Assembly (NCBI GenBank): GCA_920105625.2
Contig: OV050032.1
Coordinates: 95,216,542-95,280,541 of the forward strand
Source of the DNA: Clusia tigrina
Taxonomy: Eukaryota; Arthropoda; Insecta; Diptera; Clusiidae
Reading direction: 5' to 3'
DNA: 64,000 bases
A program made the position numbers and the translations under genes. Positions 51,801 to 61,116 of this stretch are shown one piece after another. The notes below the pieces were generated by a model that saw nothing but the letters and a program-made list of their open reading frames with translations, was not told the DNA's origin and did no database searches. Position 1 is the first letter of the stretch; each line of letters opens with the position of its first letter.

Positions 51801-54800
51801 CAACATACAAATGCATGAACTTTTTACTGGAGCGTCATAAAACCTTGAATTTTTGTAACAAAAAAGTACCGGAGCCTCTTGTCAATTTAAGTTATCGCTC
51901 AAAGCTATGCTATCCTAGAGTCCCAAATCAAACACTGATAAAACTTCAAATGACCCTAACTTCTATACGGTACGTCCTACACCTATCAAAGTTTGCAACA
52001 TACAAATGCTTGTAACTTTTTACTGGAGCGTCATAAAACCTTAAAATTTTGTAACAATAAAGTACTCGAGCCTCTTGTCAATTTAAGCCATCGCTCAAAG
52101 CTATGCTACCCTAGAGTCCCAAATCAAACACTGATAAAACTTCAAACGCACCTAACTTCTTTACGGTACGTCCTACACCTATCAAAGTTTGCAACATACA
52201 AATGCTTGTAACTATTTACTGGAGCGTCATAAAACCTTGAAATTTTGTAACAATAAAGTACCCGAGCCTCTTGTCAATTTAAGCCATCGCTCAAAGCTAT
52301 GCTACCCTAGAGTCCCAAATCAAACACTGATAAAAATTCAAATGGCCCTAACTTCTATACGGTACATCCTAAACCTATTAAAGTTTGCAACATACAAATG
52401 CTTGTATCTTTTTACTGGAGCGTCATAAAACCTTGAAATTTTGTAACAATAAAGTACCCGAGCCTCTTGTCAATTTAAGCTATCGCTCAAAACTATGCTA
52501 CCCTAGAGTCCCAAATCAAACACGGATAAAACTTCAAACGCCCCTAACTTCTTTACGGTACGTCCTACACCTATCAAAGTTTGCAACATACAAATGCTTG
52601 TAACTTTTTACTGGAGCGTCATAAAACCTTGAAATTTTGTAACAATAAAGTACCCGAGCCTCTTGTCAATTTAAGCTATCGCTCAAAGCTATGCTACCCT
52701 AGAGTTCCAAATCAAACACTGATAAAACTTCAAATGGCCCTAACTTCTATACGGTACGTCCTACACATATCAAAGTTTGCAACATACAAATGCTTGTAAC
52801 TTTTTACTGGAGCGTCATAAAACATTGAAATTTTGTAACAATAAATTACTCGAGCCTCTTGTCAATTTAAGCCATCGGTCAAAGCTATGCTACCCTAGAG
52901 TCCCAAATCAAACACTGATAAAACTTCGAACGCCCCTAACTTCTTGACGGCACGTCCTACACCTATCAAAGTTTGCAACATACAAATGCTTGTAACTTTT
53001 TACTGGAGCGTCATAAAACCTTGAAATTTTGTAACAATAAAGTACCCGAGCCTCTTGTCAATTTAAGCTATCGCTCAAAGCTATGCTACCCTAGAGTCCC
53101 AAATCAAACACCGATAAAACTTCAAATCGCCCTAACTTCTTTACGGTACGTCCTACACCTATCAAAGTTTGCAACATACAAATGCTTGTAACTTTTTACT
53201 GGAGCGTCATAAAACCTTGAAATTTTGTAACAATAAAGTACTCGAGCCTCTTGTCAATTTAAGCTATAGCTCAAAGCTATGCTACCCTAGAGTCTCAAAT
53301 CAAACACTGATAAAACTTCAAACGCCCCTAACTTCTTTACGGTACGTCCTACACCTATCAAAGTTTGCAACATACAAATGCTTGTAACTTTTTACTGGAG
53401 CGTCATAAAACCTTGAAATTTTGTAACAATAAAGTACCCGAACCTCTTGTCAATTTAAGCCATCGCTCAAAGCTATGCTACCCTAGAGTCCCAAATCAAA
53501 CACTGATAAAACTTCAAATGGCCCTAACTTCTATACGGTACGCCCTACACCTATCAAAGTTTGTAACATACAAATGCTTGTAACTTTTTACTGGAGCGTC
53601 ATAAAACCTTGAAATTTTGTAACAATATAGTACTCGAGCCTCTTGTCAATTTAAGCCATCGCTCAAATCTATGCTACCCTAGAGTCCCAAATCAAACACT
53701 GATAAAACTTCAAATGGCCCTAACTTCTATACGGTACGTCCTACACCTATCAAAGTTTACAACATACAAATGCTTGTATCTTTTTACTGGAGCGTCATAA
53801 AACCTTGAAATTTTGTAACAATAAAGTACCCGAGCCTCTTGTCAATTTAAGCTATCGCTCAAAACTATGCTACCCTAGAGTCCCAAATCAAACACTGATA
53901 AAACTTCAAACGCCCCTAACTTCTTTACGGTACGTCCTACACCTATCAAAGTTTGCAACATACAAATGCTTGTAACTTTTTACTGGAGCGTCATAAAACC
54001 TTGAAATTTTGTAACAATAAAGTTCCCGAGCCTCTTGTCAATTTAAGCTATCGCTCAAAGCTCTGCTACCCTAGAGTCCCAAATCAAACACTGATAAAAC
54101 TTCAAATGGCCCTAACTTCTATACGGTACATCCTACACCTATCAAAGTTTGCAACATAGAAATGCTTGTAACTTTTTACTGGAGCGTCATAAAACCTTGA
54201 AATTTTGTAACAATATAGTACTCGAGCCTCTTGTCAATTTAAGCCATCGCTCAAAGCTATGCTACCCTTGAGTCCCAAATCAAAAACTGATAAAACTTCA
54301 AATGGCCCTAACTTCTATACGGTACGTCCTACACCTATCAAAGTTTGCAACATACAAATGCTTGTAACATTTTACTGGAGCGTCATAAAACGTTGAAATT
54401 TTGTAACAATAAAGTACTCGAGCCTCTTGTCAATTTAAGCCATCGCTCAAAGCTATGCTACCCTAGAGTCCCAAATCAAACACTGATAAAACTTCAAACG
54501 CCCCTAACTTCTTGACGGTACGTCCTACACCTATCAAAGTTTGCAACATACAAATGCTTGTAACTTTTTAATGGAGCGTCATAAAACCATGAAATTTTGT
54601 AACAATAAAGTACTCGAGCCTCTTGTCAATTTAAGCCATCGCTCAAAGCTATGCTACCCTTGAGTCCCAAATCAAACACTGATAAAACTTTAAACGCCCC
54701 TAACTTCTTTACGGTACGTCCTACACCTATCAAAGTTTGCAACATACAAATGCTTGTAACTCTTTACTGGACCATCATAAAACCTTGAAATTTTGTAACA

Positions 54801-57800
54801 ATAAAGTACTCGAGCCTCTTGTCAATTTAAGCCATCGCTCAAAGCTATGCTACCCTGGAGTCCCAAATCAAACACTGATAAAACTTCAAACGCCCCTAAC
54901 TTCTATACGGTACGTCCTACACCTATCAAAGTTTGCAACATGCAAATGCTTGTAACTTTTTACTGGAGCGTCATAAAACCTTGAAATTTTGTAACAATAA
55001 AGTTCTCGAGCCTCTTGTCCATTTAAGCCATCGCTCAAAGCTATGCTCCCCTAGAGTGTCAAATCAAACACTGATAAAACTTCAAACGCCCGTAACTTCT
55101 TTACGGTACGTCCTACACCTATCAAAGTTTGCAACATACAAATGCTTGTAACTTTTTACTGGAGCGTCATAAAACATTGAAATTTTGTAACAATAAAGTA
55201 CTCGAGCCTCTTGTCAATTTAAGCCATCGCTCAAAGCTATGCTACCCTAGAGTCCCAAATCAAACACTGATAAAACTTCAAACGCCCCTAATTTCTTTAC
55301 GGTACGTCCTACACCTATCAAAGTTGGCAACATACAAATGCTTGTATCTTTTTACTGGAGCGTCATAAAACCTTGAAATTTTGTAACAATAAAGTTCTCG
55401 AGCCTCTTGTCCATTTAAGCCATCGCTCAAAGCTATGCTACCCTAGAGTCCCAAATCAAACACTGATAAAACTTCAAACGCACCTAACTTCTTTACGGTA
55501 CTTCCTACATCTATCAAAGTTTGCAACATACAAATGCTTGTAACTTTTTACTGGAGCGTCATAAAACCTTGAAATTTTGTAACAATAAAGTACCCGAGCC
55601 TCTTGTCAATTTAAGCCATCGCTCAAAGCTATGCTACCCTAGAGTCCCAAATCAAACACTGATAAAACTTCAAATGGCCCTAACTTCTATACGGTACATC
55701 CTACACCTATTAAAGTTTGCAACATACAAATGCTTGTATCTTTTTACTGGAGCGTCATAAAACCTTGAAATTTTGTAACAATAAAGTACCCGAGCCTCTT
55801 GTCAATTTAAGCTATCGCTCAAAACTATGCTACCCTAGAGTCCCAAATCAAACACTGATAAAACTTCAAACGCCCCTAACTTCTTTACGGTACGTCCTAC
55901 ACCTATCAAAGTTTGCAACATACAAATGCTTGTAACTTTTTACTGGAGCGTCATAAAACCTTGAAATTTTGTAACAATAAAGTACCCGAGCCTCTTGACA
56001 ATTTAAGCTATCGCTCAAAGCTATACTACCCTAGAGTCCCAAGTCAAACACTGATAAAACTTCAAATGGCCCTAACTTCTATACGGTACGTCCTACACCT
56101 ATCAAAGTTTGCAACATACAAATGCTTGTAACTTTTTACTGGAGCGTCATAAAACATTGAAATTTTGTAATAATAAAGTACTCGAGCCTCTTGTCAATTT
56201 AAGCCATCGGTCAAAGCTATGCTACCCTAGAGTCCCAAATCAAACACTGATAAAACTTCAAACGCCCCTAACTTCTTGACGGCACGTCCTACACCTATCA
56301 AAGTTTGCAACATACAAATGCTTGTAACTTTTTACTGGAGCGTCATAAAACCTTGAAATTTTGTAACAATAAAGTACCCGAGCCTCTTGTCAATTTAAGC
56401 TATCGCTCAAAGCTATGCTACCCTAGAGTCCCAAATCAAACACTGATAAAACTTCAAATGGCCCTAACTTCTTTACGGTACGTCCTACACCTATCAAAGT
56501 TTGCAACATACAAATGCTTGTAACTTTTTACTGGAGCGTCATAAAACCTTGAAATTTTGTAACAATAAAGTACCCGAGCCTCTTGTCAATTTAAGCCATC
56601 GCTCAAAGCTATGCTACCCTAGAGTCCCAAATCAAACACTGATAAAACTTCAAATGGCCCTAACTTCTATAGGGTACGCCCTACACCTATCAAAGTTTGC
56701 AACATACAAATGCTTGTAACTTTTTACTGGAGCGTCATAAAACCTTGAAATTTTGTAACAATATAGTACTCGAGCCTCTTGTCAATTTAAGCCATCGCTC
56801 AAATCTATGCTACCCTAGAGTCCCAAATCAAACACTGATAAAACTTCAAATGGCCCTAACTTCTATACGGTACGTCCTACACCTATGAAAGTTTACAACA
56901 TACAAATGCTTGTATCTTTTTACTGGAGCGTCATAAAACCTTGAAATTTTGTAACAATAAAGTACCCGAGCCTCTTGTCAATTTAAGCTATCGCTCAAAA
57001 CTATGCTACCCTAGAGTCCCAAATCAAACACTGATAAAACTTCAAACGCCCCTAACTTCTTTACGGTACGTCCTACACCTATCAAAGTTTGCAACATACA
57101 AATGCTTGTAACTTTTTACTGGAGCGTCATAAAACCTTGAAATTTTGTAACAATAAAGTACCCGAGCCTCTTGTCAATTTAAGCTATCGCTCAAAGCTAT
57201 GCTACCCTAGAGTCCCAAATCCAACACTGATAAAACTTCAAATGGCCCTAACTTCTATACGGTACGTCCTACACCTATCAAAGTTTGCAACATAGAAATG
57301 CTTGTAACTTTTTACTGGAGCGTCATAAAACCTTGAAATTTTGTAACAATATAGTACTCGAGCTTCTTGTCAATTTAAGCCATCGCTCAAAGCTATGCTA
57401 TCCTTGAGTCCCAAATCAAACACTGATAAAACTTCAAATGGCCCTAACTTCTATACGGTTCGTCCTACACCTATCAAAGTTTGCAACATGCAAATGCTTG
57501 TAACTTTTTACTGGAGCGTCATAAAACCTTGAAATTTTGTAACAATAAAGTTCTCGTGCCTCTTGTCCATTTAAGCCATCGCTCAAAGCTATGGTACCCT
57601 TGAGTCCCAAATCAAACACTGATAAAACTTCAAACGCCCCTAACTTCTTTACGGTACGTCCTACACCTATCAAAGTTTGCAACATACAAATGCTTGTAAC
57701 TTTTTACTGGAGCGTCATAAAACCTTGAAATTTTGTAACAATAAAGTACCCGAGCCTCTTGTCAATTTAAGCCATCGCTCAAAGCTATGCTACCCTAGAG

Positions 57801-58358
57801 TCCCAAATCAAACACTGATAAAACTTCAAATGGCCCTAACTTCTATAGGGTACGCCCTACACCTATCAAAGTTTGCAACATACAAATGCTTGTAACTTTT
57901 TACTGGAGCGTCATAAAACCTTGAAATTTTGTAACAATATAGTACTCGAGCCTCTTGTCAATTTAAGCCATCGCTCAAATCTATGCACCCCTTGAGTCCC
58001 AAATCAAACACTGATAAAACTTCAAATGGCCCTAACTTCTATACGGTACGTCCTACACCTATCAAAGTTTGTAACATACAAATGCTTGTAACTTTTTACT
58101 GGAGCGCCATAAAACCTTGAAATTTTGTAACAATAAAGTACTCGAGCATATTGCCAATTTAAGTTATCGCTCAAAGCTATGCTACCCTAGAGTCCCAAAT
58201 CAAACACTGATAAAACTTCAAACGCCCCTAACTTCTATACGGTACGTCCTACACCTATCAAAGTTTGCAACATACAAATGCTTGTAACTTTTTACTGGAG
58301 CGTCATAAAACCTTGAAATTTTGTAACAATAAAGTACTTGAGCATATTGTCAATTTAA
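51801..58358. repeat. Satellite block left of the transposon
   Basis: About 33 monomers in less regular order, reusing variants from the 33-50 kb blocks: CTAAACCTATT near 52369, TATAGCTC near 53264, GTTTACAAC near 53754 and 56892. A GGACCATC monomer with CCCTGGAGTCC at about 54769 recurs right of the element at about 62620. Subtracting the insert, they are 26 monomers apart, minus 3 bp. No gene is seen. Confidence 0.85.
58355..58358. repeat. Target-site duplication TTAA, left
   Basis: TTAA immediately outside the left terminal inverted repeat. It corresponds to the single TTAA of the satellite consensus (GTCAATTTAAG). Confidence 0.96.
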
Positions 58359-58373
58359 CCTTTATGTGCTCGG
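58359..58373 (+). repeat. Left terminal inverted repeat (15 bp)
   Basis: CCTTTATGTGCTCGG, the exact reverse complement of 61098-61112. The next base breaks the symmetry (T at the left, G on the complement of the right), so the repeat is 15 bp. Confidence 0.96.
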
Positions 58374-58375
58374 TA

Positions 58376-58391
58376 GTCTACATTTGTAGCA
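58376..58391 (+). repeat. Left subterminal inverted repeat (16 bp)
   Basis: GTCTACATTTGTAGCA, 2 bp inside the left terminal repeat and the exact reverse complement of 61054-61069. Subterminal repeats of this kind are part of the transposase-recognised ends in the described piggyBac element. Binding here is inferred. Confidence 0.88.
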
Positions 58392-58557
58392 TTTTTGCAG
58401 AAAAAGTTGAATTAAAAAAAAAAATACACAACAACAGGGTCCAAAATTTTCAGTAGCTTCCTAACAATCAATTATAAGCAGTTTTAACCACTAACACGTT
58501 AATAAAATAATTTGCAGCACCCCCCAGACCCTAATTTTCAAAATGACCATCTCTTGG

Positions 58558-58579
58558 CGGTTAGTCTACAAATGTAGAC
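58558..58579 (+). repeat. Third, internal copy of the subterminal motif
   Basis: CGGTTAGTCTACA followed by AATGTAGAC. It repeats the left-end sequence CGGTAGTCTACA with one extra T. Its core is a palindrome, GTCTACA-AA-TGTAGAC (7-bp arms, 58564-58579), more symmetric than either terminal copy. It lies about 185 bp inside the left end, upstream of the gene, and could be an extra transposase-binding or autoregulatory site (inference). Confidence 0.75.
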
Positions 58580-58850
58580 ACCATATAAAGTGTATGGGAA
58601 TTCTGATCACTCTTTTACTCAACTCAAATTTTTTTGAATGCGGCATGTCGAACATGTCATTTAGTATATATTTTTTTATTCTTTGCTTTCTTCGAAGATG
58701 TTTTGTTATTCTTTTTTTCGTTTCTTTGTTCTTTCATGCATGCTTTCTTTGCTTTCTGCATGCATGTGTGTGCTTGCATATTTGACTTTTTGCCTATTTC
58801 GCAATAATTGTTATTGTAGTGATTCATATTCAATATTCGTATTGTAGTGA

Positions 58851-58856
58851 TCAGTT
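58851..58856 (+). promoter_or_regulatory. Possible initiator for the transposase gene
   Basis: TCAGTT fits the arthropod initiator consensus and lies 89 bp before the ATG at 58945. I see no convincing TATA box about 30 bp upstream and no matching downstream promoter element, so this is only a candidate. Confidence 0.2.
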
Positions 58857-58944
58857 TTGCATTGCTGCTCAAGCTGATTGCAAGCATTGTTTCATTTCGA
58901 GGTGCTTATCATTTTGAAATATATTTTGCAAAACAACAATAAAC

Positions 58945-58988
58945 ATGTCTGGACATGCTTCAAAGCGTGTGAAACAAGTCGTTAAACG
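58945..58988 (+). other. Predicted transposase exon 1
   Basis: 44 nt encoding MSGHASKRVKQVVK plus two bases of an Arg codon, a short basic N-terminus. Reading on without splicing hits TAA at 58990. Splicing to 59044 completes the Arg codon and continues into LGYEELQ in the main exon frame, which supports the model. No transcript evidence is available. Confidence 0.6.
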
Positions 58989-59043
58989 GTAAGTGTATAT
59001 TTTTCTATGATATGGATGATATAAAAGAAAATTGTAATTACAG
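58989..59043 (+). other. Predicted 55-nt intron in the transposase gene
   Basis: It begins GTAAGT (a consensus donor) and ends TTACAG (a good acceptor), and is AT-rich. Its length is typical of short insect introns. Removing it joins exon 1 in frame to the main open frame. The alternative is that translation begins at 59012 inside this segment. Confidence 0.6.
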
Positions 59044-60304
59044 GCTAGGGTACGAAGAGCTTCAATGCCATATTGAGTATCTATTGAGCGAGGTTGATGA
59101 AGAAGCAGAAGAGAGCATAGATTTTGATGATTCGACTGATGATTACATACCATCTGTCCACCATACAAGTTCCTGTTCAAGTGATGCTTCTGGTGCTGCT
59201 GCAAGAGCTCCAATTGGTGTAAATCCCGAAGAATCTGATGCCGAAAACGAAATGATACTTGAAGAAGACGATATTCAACCCGATGAGCAGATAGAAGGCG
59301 TATTGTTCGAAGCAGATTATGAGGGCGATTGGGATTTAGAGGAGGAGGAGGCAGTTTTTGAACAGCGTCCTGGTGCGTTGGTTTCAAAAGACAATACTAC
59401 CTGGCTTTCCAATATGCCTAATCAAGCAATTCGAATGGGTGCTCATAATGTGTTTCGTGGCATTGCTTGTGGCCCATCTCGTGCTACCAAAGGCCTCATC
59501 GAGTCAGCTGTATTTGATTTGATTTTCACCCCATCGATGCTCGAACAAGTACTGGTTGATACTAACGCAAAAGCCGAGAAAACGTTTCAAATGTGGAATG
59601 AACAAAACCGCACCCCAAAGGAGAGGGTGTGGAATAAGGTGACAAATATTGAATTTAGAGCATTCATTGGACTTTTATTTTTGGCAGGCGTTAATAAATC
59701 AAACGATGAAGATACTGATGTATTGTGGAGTATGGAAGCAGTTTGTTATTACCGTGCAGTAATGCCGAAATCTCGGTTCAAGGAAATTTTGCGGTTCATT
59801 CGGTTTGATGGTGAGCGTACTAGAGTTGTTCGACTGGTCAACGATAAGGCTGCTCCAATTTCCACATTATGGGCTCTAATGAACAACAATCTTCGCCGGT
59901 ACTATCAACCATCGGGAGAAATAACAGTTGATGAACAACTATTTGCATACCGCGGAAGAACTAGATTTACACAGTACATCCCATCCAAGCCTGCAAAGTA
60001 TGGCATAAAAGTCTGGTTCGCATGCGATGCAAAGTCATTCTATCCTCTAAACAGCGAGGTTTATACAGGAAAGAGCTCAAATGCGAGTCGTGCAACCAAT
60101 GTAGGAGAGAGTGTCGTGCAGAGACTAGTCTATCCTTGGGAAAATACCGGAAGAACCATAATCTGTGACAATTTTTTCACATCACTGAATCTGGGTAGGC
60201 ACTTGATGTCAAAAAATCTCGCTCTTCTTGGTACTGTTCGTCAAAACAAAAGATTTGTACCAAATGAAATAAAGCAGAACGCAAACGAGCAGAACAGTCT
60301 ACAG

Positions 60305-60309
60305 TTTTT
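60305..60309 (+). other. First frame break in the transposase (T run)
   Basis: Coding homology moves from the frame of 59012 to the frame one base earlier, at or near a run of five T. The Asp codons at 60167 and 60469 are 302 nt apart. One extra base would give 303 nt, i.e. 101 codons, the same spacing as between the second and third catalytic Asp of the described piggyBac transposase. A one-base loss in the T run is the simplest explanation. Confidence 0.75.
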
Positions 60310-60540
60310 GGTTTTCTCGAATCAAAGTTTGCGTTGGTGTCCTACGTGCCAAAAAAGGGAAAAGCAGTTGTACTTCTTTCCAGTACGCCTTTGACAAATG
60401 TTATTGTACCTGAGAAGAAAAACAAGCCACAATATATCCTTGACTACAACGTAACCAAAGGAGGTGTCGATGCGATGGACAAAATGCTTTCTGCATATTC
60501 AACTAAACGCAAAACTTTGCGCTGGCCTTTGGCAATGTTT

Positions 60541-60553
60541 TTTAACATTCATT
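60541..60553 (+). other. Second frame break, probable small deletion
   Basis: The frame containing WPLAMFFN ends its resemblance to the family here, and homology continues in the next frame as FIIYSENND. Relatives usually have several more residues between these two motifs. I infer a deletion of a few tens of bases whose length leaves remainder 2 when divided by 3, rather than a single inserted base. Confidence 0.6.
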
Positions 60554-60796
60554 ATATATTCGGAAAACAACGACCACATCCACCAAACAGACAAACGACG
60601 AAAGTTCCTGCGAAGCCTTGCAAAACAGCTCCTTATGCCAGCAATCGAACAGCGCTCTGAAAATCCAAGGGTACTAGGCCATGCTCCAACACGCCTGACT
60701 ATTGAAATGGCACTCGGTAGTTCTCCTGGTTCTGGAACTAGTATGAACCACTTGCCTGATATTTCTAACGACATACAGCCCAAGCACCCAGTTCGT

Positions 60797-60907
60797 TGTC
60801 TATATTGTGAAGCTGGAAAGCGTAAAACTACACGCAAGATGTGCAGTTGGTGTAAAAAACCTGTATGTGACACACATGCCACCACATACACTTTGGGCAA
60901 ATGTTGT
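60797..60907 (+). other. C-terminal cysteine-rich (zinc-binding) domain
   Basis: Encodes CLYC, then MCSWC, VCDTHA and a final KCC, i.e. C-x2-C, C-x2-C and C-x2-H spacing. This is the cross-brace zinc domain found at the C-terminus of many piggyBac transposases, where it binds end DNA. It lies in the same frame as the 59012 start but beyond both breaks. Confidence 0.85.
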
Positions 60908-60925
60908 ACCATGAATGAAATTTAA

Positions 60926-61053
60926 ACATTTTCACCTTAACTTAGTATCTAAAAATCATATATTTCTTAATAAATATGCATTCAAGTTAACACTCTGCGT
61001 ACTAGCGTTTTTTTTTTCATATGTTGACATAGTATTCCATACAAATACATATT
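60926..61053 (+). other. Transposon 3' non-coding region
   Basis: AT-rich sequence between the transposase stop (TAA at 60923-60925) and the right subterminal repeat. It holds the polyadenylation signal and a T run (about 61009-61018). Nothing else is recognised. Confidence 0.7.
60969..60974 (+). terminator. Polyadenylation signal AATAAA
   Basis: A canonical AATAAA 44 nt after the transposase stop codon and inside the transposon, so the element carries its own 3' end signal. Confidence 0.7.
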
Positions 61054-61069
61054 TGCTACAAATGTAGAC
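61054..61069 (-). repeat. Right subterminal inverted repeat (16 bp)
   Basis: TGCTACAAATGTAGAC, the inverted copy of the left subterminal repeat, separated from the right terminal repeat by 28 bp rather than 2 bp. Confidence 0.88.
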
Positions 61070-61097
61070 TTCCGACCGTCAACGTAAGTTTACAATC

Positions 61098-61112
61098 CCG
61101 AGCACATAAAGG
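61098..61112 (-). repeat. Right terminal inverted repeat (15 bp)
   Basis: CCGAGCACATAAAGG, the perfect inverted partner of the left end, abutting the right TTAA. Confidence 0.96.
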
Positions 61113-61116
61113 TTAA
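61113..61116. repeat. Target-site duplication TTAA, right
   Basis: TTAA immediately outside the right terminal inverted repeat, continuing into GTTATCGCTC of the satellite. Together with the left copy it forms the 4-bp duplication typical of piggyBac. Confidence 0.96.

Larger units (their letters stand above)
1..58358. repeat. 196-bp satellite array, left part
   Basis: Head-to-tail tandem array of an AT-rich 196-bp monomer, about 298 copies, all in one orientation. Landmarks recur every 196 bp, for example the TTGCAAC heptamer at 5663, 5859, 6251 and 6447. A typical monomer is 5859-6054; it holds one TTAA (5949-5952), often a CTCGAG palindrome, and a dyad near the TTGCAAC. Phase is broken only by small indels: -3 near 3625, -6 near 8417, +4 at six sites between 18796 and 28223, -1 near 20581, 31575, 39020, 42351 and 51809, and -45 at 44942, 47445 and 50340. 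No non-satellite sequence occurs in this stretch. Such arrays are typical of centromeric or pericentromeric heterochromatin; that location is inferred. Confidence 0.98.
58392..58944 (+). other. Transposon 5' non-coding region
   Basis: Non-coding sequence between the left end and the first ATG. It contains an A run (about 58412-58422), the internal palindrome at 58564-58579, a T-rich pyrimidine stretch with CATGCATGC motifs (about 58660-58775), and a 12-bp direct repeat TATTGTAGTGAT at 58812-58823 and 58840-58851. Short open frames here, such as 58543-58785 on the plus strand, are low-complexity (Phe- and Cys-rich) and resemble no protein I know. The transposase promoter should lie here. Confidence 0.7.
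58945..60925 (+). pseudogene. piggyBac-type transposase, two frame breaks
   Basis: Would catalyse excision and TTAA-targeted insertion of its element in the nucleus. The likely start is the ATG at 58945 (context AAACATG), joined by a 55-nt intron to the main exon at 59044. If unspliced, an ATG at 59012 opens a 460-residue frame to 60394. In that frame come an acidic Asp/Glu-rich N-terminal region (residues about 28-118), a domain of the DDE_Tnp_1_7 type from about residue 165 (FRAFIGLLFLAG at 215), catalytic Asp 307 in VDEQL and Asp 386 in CDNFF. The third Asp, in GGVDAMDKM (60469), lies in another frame because of a break near 60305-60309. A second break near 60546-60550 returns to the first frame for a basic RRKFLRSL segment and a zinc-type cysteine-rich tail ending at 60925. 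Unbroken length would be about 650 residues, within the range of the family. Family identity is firm. The breaks make this a pseudogene unless they are sequencing errors. Confidence 0.93.
58359..61112 (+). mobile_element. piggyBac-superfamily DNA transposon, 2754 bp
   Basis: A cut-and-paste transposon with a degenerate transposase gene. It is bounded by perfect 15-bp inverted repeats (58359-58373 and 61098-61112) starting CCTTTATG, and flanked by a duplicated TTAA, the target hallmark of piggyBac. It carries a 16-bp subterminal inverted repeat near each end, an intron-containing transposase pseudogene at 58945-60925 with DDE motifs and a C-terminal cysteine-rich domain, and a polyadenylation signal at 60969. 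It interrupts one satellite monomer, and removing it restores a normal 196-bp unit. It is the only insertion in the window. With the gene frameshifted it can move only if transposase is supplied elsewhere. Family membership is strong; subfamily is not assigned. Confidence 0.96.

Noticed and set aside
1..58358. CRISPR-like array of regular repeats
   Set aside because: There are no unique spacers; the whole 196-bp unit repeats without alternating conserved and unique parts.
58543..58785. 80-residue Phe/Cys-rich open frame in the transposon 5' region
   Set aside because: It comes from a T-rich pyrimidine tract. It looks like a membrane segment only because of base composition; no support as a gene.
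58869..59387. 172-residue minus-strand open frame over the transposase start
   Set aside because: It is antisense to the acidic region of the transposase; its His/Leu/Gln-rich composition is the complement of that region.
60499..60912. 137-residue minus-strand open frame over the transposase end
   Set aside because: Antisense shadow of the cysteine-rich C-terminus; no recognisable domain.
58359..61112. Retrotransposon or Tc1/mariner origin of the insertion
   Set aside because: There is no poly-A tail or LTR, the target duplication is TTAA rather than TA, and the transposase motifs are of the piggyBac type.
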